From NCBI GenBank assembly GCA_021018815.1, contig JAITYX010000010.1, positions 10,022,091-10,086,090 of the forward strand: a stretch of DNA of 64,000 bases, in the 5' to 3' direction. The notes under the pieces are model-generated. The model made no database searches. It was given only the letters and a program-made list of their open reading frames with translations, and was not told the DNA's origin. Within the stretch, counting starts at the first letter, position 1. Each line of letters opens with the position of its first letter. The position numbers and the translations under genes were made by a program. Of this stretch, positions 56,317 through 64,000 are shown piece after piece. The DNA is from Talinum fruticosum (lineage: Eukaryota > Streptophyta > Magnoliopsida > Caryophyllales > Talinaceae).

Positions 56317-56529
56317 TGGACTCGGCGGGGCCGCTCACCGGCCTCCGCCTCGACCGGTTGCACTCCCCGACCTCATCCACCAAACGAACCTTTCTCTCTC
56401 CATCTTTCCCTTTCCTTACATCACGCATCTTCCTTTTACCTATATCATTAGAATCAATCACCATATCCGAGTGGACTTCCTTTCTCCCGTTCCTCGTAAC
56501 CGCAGATCCTTCGGCGCTTATGTCGTCTA

Positions 56530-57352
56530 GACTCGGTTCTTTTTGACCCTCAAAGCATTACCTCCAGTACGTAACTCCAAAAGTTTACGTCTCTCCTCTT
56601 TCCATTCATCCTCATTGCCTCTCCTCTTTCTTTTGATCGGTGAGGCACGAATTCTAGGTCCGTATTGTAGCTCGTCTTCAAGAGTCTCACCATCATAACA
56701 GTCCACAGTCCTTGTACACATGCCCCAAGCACCCGCAAGCGTAACGTTAGTCATGTAACTTTACATACTTCAGCTCAATCCACTTCGGATTGCCATCCAC
56801 AACAACCCTAAAACCCCTTCGTAATGGTTTAACAATATCAATCTCAACACGGAAGTATTTAGAAGGTGTAAGAATATCTTCTTCATCCGCCTCTATAAAC
56901 TTCCCAATTTTTCCACCTAAATGTTCAAGAAAGGCAAAGGTTTGTTTCTTCGTAGGTAATTCACACACCTTAACCCGAAACCGGCTTGGTCAAAGATAAT
57001 ATGAGAGGATGAAGTATTCCCATCGAACGGTTTCATCATAACTAGGTTTCCATCAAAAGACCAAGGACCATCTTTGACTACTTTCTCCAAATCAATCAAG
57101 GAAAAGAACCGAAAAGTAAAAAGATTTTTGTCAAGATCCTTCACCAAGACTCCTTTTGATGGTTTCCGGATGTTCTTGATAGCGAGTCTTGAAGCCCTCC
57201 GCATTAAAGCTACTTGACGCGAGAAGTTTCCCCATTAAGCGAGAGAACAATTTGGGCGTCAACATTTTCCTCACCATCGTCCTCAAAGTCCGAATTTCCT
57301 CTTCTTCCGTTAATTCGAGGCAAGCCAATTGAGAGTCGAGATTCACCGCCAT
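56530..57352 (-). pseudogene. LINE ORF1 (DUF4283-like RNA-binding domain plus zinc knuckle)
   Basis: The likely start is MAVNLDSQLACLELTEEEEI at 57352. In shifted frames follow GVLVKDLDKNLFTFRFFSLI and DLEKVVKDGPWSFDGNLVMM (57140-57030), then KYFRVEIDIVKPLRRGF, NPKWIELKYVKLHD and YACGCLGHVYKDCG near 56710-56760. The first knuckle Cys is lost: the family has FCYAC, here a stop and Arg precede YAC. The ORF is broken at least three times. Confidence 0.75.
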
Positions 57353-57573
57353 CGGAACCCTAAAATCGGAGCAATTGACGAGAAGGGAGAGAAAACAAGC
57401 GATCGACAGAAAGCCCACCAACTCGGGGTCGGAGAAAACCTACGAGCGAGGTCACCGGAAGAAAACCACAAGAGCCCTATCGGGAGGAAGGCAAGCAAGC
57501 TCCCACGATGATGGCGTGCCGCAGGGGTTGGAGTCGCTGTCCGGGGAGAAGAGGCAGAGTCGCAGTGCTTTGA

Positions 57574-59106
57574 TTTTTATAACTATAATGTTAATTGTAA
57601 GTTATAGCTTATGAATTTTTTCTTTACCAATAATTGGGAAAAAATATGATATTCGTAATAGTCAATGAGTTAAATAGGCCCAAATAATCAGAAATATTAT
57701 TTTTTAATTGTGATCGTGATATAAAAATTTAATTATTTTTTTCTGACAAATGGCGAAAGCATGTAACATGATCGTTCAATTTTACATATATTTAGATTAG
57801 ATTTTGATTGAGACTATATATATATATATTATATATATATATATATATTTATTTATTTTAAAAATAAACCTCGTTCAGCCTTCCGTCTCGCTTATCTCGG
57901 CTTCTCTGGCTCTCTCTCCTCTCCCGTCTCCCGCTCCTTCACTCCCTCATTCAGCCCTCTCGGCTCTCGAGTGTTGTCTCTATCTCCACTCCAGGCCTCG
58001 GTCTCCGTCACCGTCTTCTGTCTCGAACTGTCTTTTCCGTCTCCCTCGAGTCTGGACAGTCACTCTCTGAGCCTCGAACTCTTCTCCGCGGTGCGGCTCT
58101 ACCTCTCTCTCCGTCGTTTGATCGTCGCCAAATCCGACTTCTGAGCCTGCTTCGGTGCTTGAATTTCTACATCAATGTGAGTATTTTAAATTTTTGCTTT
58201 CTTTACTTCAAAATTTAAACTTGAAGCCTTTCATGAGTAATTTAATTTTCTGATTTTAGTTGATTATAATCAGTTTCAACTCGAAATGTTTCTTGATATA
58301 CTTGAATAAATAGTAGCCTGTAGTTAATTATGATTTTCTGATTTAATTTTGCTTGAATATTGTTGGTTTCCCTAACCTTTCCCTGAAAACCTGCTGGGTG
58401 CGATGACCCTTGTATTTATGTTTGAGTATTTGGTACTTAAAAACTAAGAAGTAAGAAGTGGACACTTATGGAGTTATGGTTTGTATAATGGTTATTAGAT
58501 TTTGTGATTTGTAGCTTAATCTCGGCGTGAAATACAATAATTTATAGCTCATTTACGCAAAAATACACTGGACCCCTATAAAACCATTGACCCGCCGGGC
58601 CAGGGTCCGGGTCTGTGTCCAGGCCTAGAAAAATCAAATGGGTCTGGTCCAGTCGGATTTGACCCATGCCCAACCCATTGGCATCTCTAGTGGGGAATTG
58701 CGTTTTGCGTTGTATTTTACTTGATCAAGACTGAAAAGGAAAACGACCAGGGAATTTGTGAAATTTTACTGAGTATCATTTGGGGGAAACGTTTATTAGT
58801 GGGATGTATGAAGCTTTTAGCAAATATTGTAAGCATTTTTTTTTTGAGGGGAGGAGGGGGAGGAAAATTAGAATACTTTGCATTTTGTTTTTTTTATTTA
58901 GAATTTAGAATTCTTTCACCTTGATAATACCACACAGTTGTTCCTATCAAAAAGGTTGTACCACATTTTTGTACTTCATTGTTCTTCATTGTCCTGAGTA
59001 TTCCAATCCCTCAAACTCTTTTCTATTTCTTTTAATTTGGATTTTCTTTTGCTTTTTTGGAGGGTTGAGTTGGTAATTTTGGTATTGTCTCAAGCTTTTA
59101 ATTTCA
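57574..59106. other. Low-information stretch: (TA)n, CT-rich block, MITE scrap
   Basis: (TA)n lies around 57815-57850. A CT-rich block at 57870-58170, followed by a GTGAGT-like site at 58175, could be a 5' UTR exon of an unidentified gene, but no coding exon follows. At about 58590-58690 ACCCGCCGGGCC to ACCCATTGGCATCTCTA resembles the 3' end of a hAT MITE. No gene is called. Confidence 0.4.
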
Positions 59107-59250
59107 ACTTTAATGGTTCGTTTGGTTGGATGTAATTAGCTAAATGATGCAATCAAAATTACAAAGTTAATTACATTACAACGTTTGATTCATTAAAAGT
59201 GATGTAATCAGATTAACCTTGTAATCACAATTATATGAACAGCTATAATT
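59107..59250. mobile_element. Left part of a MITE-like TIR sequence
   Basis: It starts GGTTCGTTTGGTTGGATGTA and continues with repeated GTAAT/ATTAC words, typical of a common plant MITE type. Its tip is similar to the reverse complement of the sequence ending near 63565, about 4.4 kb away. Confidence 0.4.
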
Positions 59251-61870
59251 AAAATAACATGGGCTTCCCCACGTTACTTACCTGAAGCAATGCAACAAGC
59301 CCAACCCAATGCAATCAAAACCCGATTCTCCTCCTCTTTCACTCTCTCCTCACGACATCTCTCTCCTCACGACGCCATAAGTCTCTCTCTCCTCTTTCTC
59401 TTTCCTCTTGCTCGCTCAGTCTGGTTCCAGTTTCTCTGCTGGTAGTGTTCTCTCTCCTCGTTCACTCTCCGGTAGCTTTCATCTTTACCATTCGCAAGCC
59501 CAAAATTGCTCTAACTTTCGTTTTGAGCTATGCTTAATCCATGTGTTTGAATCTCTTTCGACTTTTCTTCTCTCTATTTCTTTGAATTTCAAAGTTGCAA
59601 TTTCTGAGATGTGGCTTTTGTTATCGACTTTTAGGGCTTAATTAGGGTTCTGATCTTCCTTCCTCCTCCATCTCAAGGGTTTGTGGTTTTTCCTTAATTT
59701 GATTTCAAGCAAGTTCTTTTGGGCTGATTTGATTTTTGGATTTCTGAGTTGTGAATTGTGAGTGTATTGTGTGTGTGTGTGTGTTAATGACAAGGTCAGG
59801 TCTCTGTTGATTCATTTATTTTTCATGCTGTTTCATTTATTTTTTTCCACCTTTCTCCAAGAACAGCCGTCTTGATCTGTTGGTGCTGTGGTATTGATAG
59901 TTACTTCCTGTGATTTAGAGTTCCTGTAAAACTCAGCTTATTAATCGTTTAATTAAGTTTTCCATTTGATTCAAATAGCAAAAGAAGCAAGTCACAAACC
60001 AAATTTCAACACATTTTTTCTTTTTTTTTTTTTTTTGGAGGGGAAGGGGTGTTGAAAGCTAAATTCCTATATCAGGTAAGGCGGTGTTTGACAAACCTTC
60101 ATTTTTATTTTGATGTTCCTTCAGCCCTTTCCTAAATTTGATACAAAGGGAGGGTTTGACTTCCATATTTGATAATTTGGGAGGCTTTATGTGGAGGTTG
60201 TACTTTAGTGCCCACAGTGCATGGCCCTTCATGATTGTTTATAATAACAGTTTCTAGAAGAAAATAATGTGATTGTAGGAAGATGAAACACTAACAAAAA
60301 TACAAATTGAGGTTGGGAGTTCTTGTGTCCTCAACATCTTCCTGTGTTGCTCTATTTGAGATACTAGTATGTCTTGCCTGTTCTTATGCCTCACTACTAT
60401 GTTGTGCTGCACTCTTAGCATTCATCTTACATTTTTATTATACAATCTTGCAATTTATGACTAAATGTGACTTGCGGATTTAGGACCATAGAGGGCTTTT
60501 GGTTTTTATTTTTTGTTTGTGTTTTTTCATCATGAAGGTCATGTACTAGGATTATTATATTAAGTAAATCATATTCTTTTGAAGTGTCGATTTTCAGATC
60601 TGGTTGTCTCAAATTGCTGAGTTGCTGGAATTGCTGAGTTGGTGGTTTTCTTCGTTTGGGAATTCTGCTCTTGGTGCTACACCCTTCATTCTCTATTTCT
60701 CTCTCCAGACATTTCAGCACTTCGGTTTAAAGGTCAGTATAGAAATTTTGATTCTGTTGGAGATTAGAACTGGGTTATTTTCAGTTTCATTTTAAATATT
60801 TTAAATATGTCAAATGTATTTGGTTGGCGTTCTGCCGAGATTTTTGAGCTTTTGATGGCAAAATGATGAAGCCCCAAACTTGGCTCTTATTTTGCTGCTC
60901 GATATAGCTTTCATTTTGTTATGTAGCTAACTAGCAGTAGAATAGTCATATATATACTCGATATTCTGAGGTGGCATAGGGAAATGTTCGTATTTGTGAG
61001 TCTTCACTGCATGAGTCCATGATGATCCATAGTTGGAAATATTGGTTGGGTAAATATATTTGCTTTTGGCCTATGTTGTTTCTATTCAACCCAAGCTTTA
61101 AAAAAGAAAAGAAAAAGAGAAAAGGTTCATGGATATATTCTTTGTGTTGCAAGAACTCGTGCTCCTTCTTCAACCAGTTGCATTATTTACCAGCAAGGCA
61201 TCTTGATAGGCTAGCTTATAACCTTTGAGTTGTGAAGGTCCAAACTTGCCACTTGAACATGGTGGTTTGGCACTTTGGCACCATAATCTAACTTCATCAG
61301 TTAGTCCTCAGTGTGTTCAGTGTGTACTGTGCACTGACTTCCCCGTCTACTGACATAAAAAAATGATAGAATAATTTGTTCATCCTTTTTGTTCACCATG
61401 CCTACTCATCCTTTTTGTTCACCATGCCTACCAGCAATGGATAATTATTGATGATGTAGTCTAGAATTGAGTTGGCACCAACTGATGGAGAGAGTAGAAA
61501 GTAGCAAAAGAATAGTGTGTTTATGGCCTTTTGTGCTGTAATTCTTGTTGATATTTTTCCCACACTCTTTGGTATGCAGTCATGGCTCGTATGAGTTTAG
61601 CCACAAGGAAAATAAGGAAGAGAAAGGAGTACGCAAGCTTAAAAGGAATAAAAGGAATACTGCCATCTCTGTCCTAATAAGAGTGCAATGTTTCGAACAG
61701 TCGATGACTAATTTTGTTTCCGTCTCCACTTGATTGCCAGTTTTTTGCTTTAGTCCGGCAATTGCTAATTATCAATACTGATAGCGTTGCACAGTTGCCC
61801 AGGATTCCTTGCGGAACGAAAAACGCCAAGAACGTTTAAGTTGAAGCCGCCAAAATCAGCTTGAGCGATC
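59251..61870. other. Stretch without a recognisable gene
   Basis: A CT-rich segment at 59330-59470 could be promoter or leader DNA. The rest is T-rich, intron-like sequence with a poly(T) run near 60017-60036. A short open stretch at 60604-60733 followed by a possible GT donor is unassigned. Confidence 0.4.
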
Positions 61871-63204
61871 GCTCAATCACTAACTCAAACCCGAACATCG
61901 ACCTCCAATGCCCGAACCCTGAAACCACTTTCAAAGCCCTGGAAACCCATTCCCTTCCTCGCCGATCTGAAGCAGCTCCATGATCCACAACAAGCTCTCT
62001 CTTTTTCTACCAGTACGCCCAGATGGGCTTCAAGCACGATTACCCTTCCTACTGTTACATCCTTTACAAGCTTGCTCACTCCCACAACTTCCAACACATC
62101 GACCCACTTCTTAATTTCATCAGAGACTGCAACATTTGATGTCAGGAGTCCCTGTTTATGGGGTTGATGTGCCATTATGGGCAATGCCAATTGGTTGACA
62201 AAGCCATTGAATTGTTTCATGAAATACCCAACTTCAATTTTGAACTATCCTTGCCATCTTTCAAATACTATGTTGAATGTGCTTGTTGCAAATGACCGAT
62301 TCTCCGACGCGAATGATTTGTTTGGGAGGTCAAAAGAGTTGGGTTTTAGACCAAATGCCGTTTCTTTCAATATAATGATAAAGGGCTGGTTGGGAAGGGG
62401 TGAGTTGAACAATGTGTGCCAGGTATGCTTGAGAGAGAGGTTCAGCCCACTGTTGTTACTTATAATAGTTTGATTGGGTTTTGTGTAGGAGGGGTGAGGT
62501 GGAGAAGGCTATGAGGCTGTTTGATGGCACAACTCGTAAAGGGTATCATCCAAATGCAGTTACATATGCCCTGTTGTTGGAAGGTTTGTGTTCCTTGGGG
62601 AAGTGTGATGAAGCCAAGAAGATGATGTTTGATATGGAATACCGAGGTTTTAAACCACGTCTCGGTAATTTTGGGGTCTTGGTGACTGATCTCGCCCGAA
62701 GAGGCAAGCTTGATGAAGCTAAATCTTTGCTCCTTGAGATGAGGAAGAAGAAGCTAAAGCCAGATGTGGTCATGTATAACATATTGGTAAATTTTTTGTG
62801 CAAGGAAGGAAGAGCAGAGGAAGCTTATGAGGTGCTTGTTGAAATGCAGATTAGAGGTTGTGAGCCCAATACAGCCACCTATAGGATGCTGGTTTATGGA
62901 TTTTGCCAAGTTGTTGAATATGAGAAAGGATTGAGTTCTGCATGCCAAGCTGATGAGTCGACACTGTCTGCGTATCGAAAGCTTTAGTTGCTTAGTTATA
63001 GGATTGCTCAATAGGGGGAAGATAGACGATGCATGCTTTGTTCTGAAAGAGATGGAAAAGAGGAATATGAGACTTGTCTTGTGGGAAGCTCTGGTCAAGG
63101 ATGTATGTGGTGCTAATGATGGTACCGATGAACTCATAAGTGAACTCATCCCTACCCTTTTTAGGCTTAGAGAATATCCAGTCCCTCTTACCTTGAAATT
63201 TTAA
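61871..63204 (+). pseudogene. P-class PPR protein, resembling Arabidopsis At1g07740, broken
   Basis: PPR proteins bind organellar RNA through 35-residue helical repeats. The reading begins without an ATG as LKPLSKPWKPIPFLADLKQL, then ALSFFYQYAQMGFKHDYPSY and LFMGLMCHYGQ. It meets a TGA at 62137-62139, changes frame near 62262 (LNVLVANDRFSDANDLFGRS) and again near 62420 and 62485. It is then open from 62481 to 62930 with repeats such as NAVTYALLLEGLCSLGKCDE and KPDVVMYNILVNFLCKEGRA. One more shift near 62930 leads to LVIGLLNRGKIDDACFVLKE and a stop at 63204. Order and content match At1g07740-type mitochondrial PPR proteins as I recall them. With one nonsense codon and about four frameshifts it is a pseudogene. 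Confidence 0.8.
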
Positions 63205-63339
63205 GTGGTGTTTGATATTATGATGAATCAAATAATCAATCATTCAGAGGTTCACTTTACCTTCAATTTATAGCTTCTATTTTTCAGAAGGTAGTAACTC
63301 GGCTAAATTGTGATACACCAGAGAACAACGTATGTGACA

Positions 63340-63570
63340 TAACTAGTCTTCATTACCAATACTCAAAAATATTAATTTGATTCATTACCATTACATTGTT
63401 GAACCAAACATGGTAATATAATGGTGATTGCATTACATGGGTGATTACTCCATAACCTCGCCAAACATAGTAATGTAATTCTTATTGCATTGCATTGCAT
63501 TGTTGATAACATTACGTTATTGATTGCATTACATAGTCATTACATTGCATCCGACCAAACTCCACATAAG
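63340..63570. mobile_element. Right part of a MITE-like TIR sequence
   Basis: It is full of CATTAC/GTAATG words and ends GCATCCGACCAAACTCC. The reverse complement of this tip (GGAGTTTGGTCGGATGCAAT) resembles the start at 59107. It may be a separate MITE or the far end of a larger element that includes the PPR pseudogene. Confidence 0.4.
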
Positions 63571-63817
63571 TGTGTTTGTGTGTGAGAAAGAGAGAGAGAG
63601 AGAGGAAGGTACAAAGTTGGGCCTTGAATGTCAAATTTAAGTCTATTTCTCCTTCTCTAAAATTGACACTTTATAAGCTTGGCAAACCCGAAAGATCATA
63701 ACTCGAGCTTTTTATTAATAAAGCCCATAGTTCTGTAGAGGAGTTGGTCAATGATGCTTTTGATTACCATTTGGAATTATTGTATTTAATTTTCCGAATT
63801 TTGTTATTTACTAGTAT
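63571..63817. other. Spacer with a (GA)n run
   Basis: It contains a short GA repeat at about 63586-63605 and otherwise AT-rich sequence with no recognisable gene. Confidence 0.5.
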
Positions 63818-64000
63818 CACTACAAGAAATACCCAATTTTGTGCCCGACTAAAAATAGTCACAATTTATGACCAATTTGTTGACCATTTATAAGTTATAA
63901 GAATAACTTTCTAGCCAATTGGTAAGCCGTGAGAAATATGAGATACGGGCATTTGTGTGCGCCAAAATAATTAAAAAATTTGAATCTCTCGCCTATGTCG
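63818..64000 (+). mobile_element. Terminal end of a CACTA (En/Spm) element, continues beyond window
   Basis: CACTACAAGAAATACCC is the classic TIR of eudicot CACTA elements. The 3 bases before it (TAT) would be one copy of the target duplication. Downstream are short subterminal words such as TTTATGACCA and TTGTTGACCATTTAT, as expected for CACTA subterminal repeats. The other end is outside the window. Confidence 0.7.

Larger units (their letters stand above)
52266..57563 (-). mobile_element. Full-length, decayed L1-type LINE retrotransposon
   Basis: The element reads right to left. A poly(T) run at 52266-52279 on the plus strand is its poly(A) tail. AGTGCTTTGA is duplicated at 52256-52265 and 57564-57573. 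From 5' to 3' it carries an ORF1 with a DUF4283-like domain and zinc knuckle, then ORF2 with endonuclease, reverse transcriptase, zf-RVT and RNase H domains. At 5.3 kb it is full length for a plant L1. Both ORFs are broken by many frameshifts and stops. Confidence 0.9.

Noticed and set aside
57804..58070. 88-codon frame beginning in (TA)n and running through CT-rich DNA
   Set aside because: Its first part is microsatellite translation and the rest low-complexity. At most it marks a possible leader exon.

Overview
The window is nuclear DNA of a flowering plant, most likely a eudicot. It has AT-rich GT-AG introns, gene remnants of plant type (a PDR/ABCG transporter, PDS5, myosin XI, a P-class PPR protein), and plant transposon families (PIF/Harbinger, FAR1-type MULE, hAT MITEs, an L1 LINE, chromovirus-like LTRs, a CACTA end). 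No intact protein-coding gene was found. Every recognisable gene is partial, broken, or a fragment inside a transposon. All coordinates, exon joins and family calls were read by eye.

Layout. (1) 290-11832 (+): 18 exons of a full-size ABCG/PDR transporter, cut at its 5' end by the window edge and carrying two coding lesions. One intron holds a 2.35-kb non-autonomous LTR element (8389-10738, read on the minus strand). It has a 5-bp target duplication, a primer-binding site and a purine tract, and it carries a decayed PDS5 cohesin-gene fragment. (2) 12135-13860: an old hAT-like MITE and small duplications. (3) 13862-33733: a PIF/Harbinger complex. Nine head-to-tail modules of about 1.0-1.07 kb each hold the element's 5' end, a TATA promoter and the first half of ORF1. 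Only the last module continues into the rest of ORF1, the DDE transposase and the 3' TIR. The array is interrupted by a solo LTR and two hAT MITEs, and the last element by a 3.6-kb LTR-like insertion. (4) 33734-36334: AT-rich DNA ending in a (TA)n tract. (5) 36335-43776 and 43781-51681: two related FAR1/MULE elements, end to end inside (TA)n DNA. Each has a decayed transposase and a tRNA-like sequence at a similar place. One carries myosin XI exons, the other a PQ-loop exon and a 318-bp tandem repeat. (6) 52266-57563 (-): a full-length but decayed L1 LINE with 10-bp target duplications. (7) 57574-63817: low-information DNA with MITE-like pieces and a decayed PPR gene resembling Arabidopsis At1g07740. 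(8) 63818-64000: the first bases of a CACTA element.

How the parts relate. This is a nested transposon landscape beside a dying transporter gene. The most unusual structure is the PIF/Harbinger array, in which the 5' TIR of one module is joined to a TTA site inside ORF1 of the module before it. Three elements carry pieces of unrelated host genes, so transduplication is a recurring theme.
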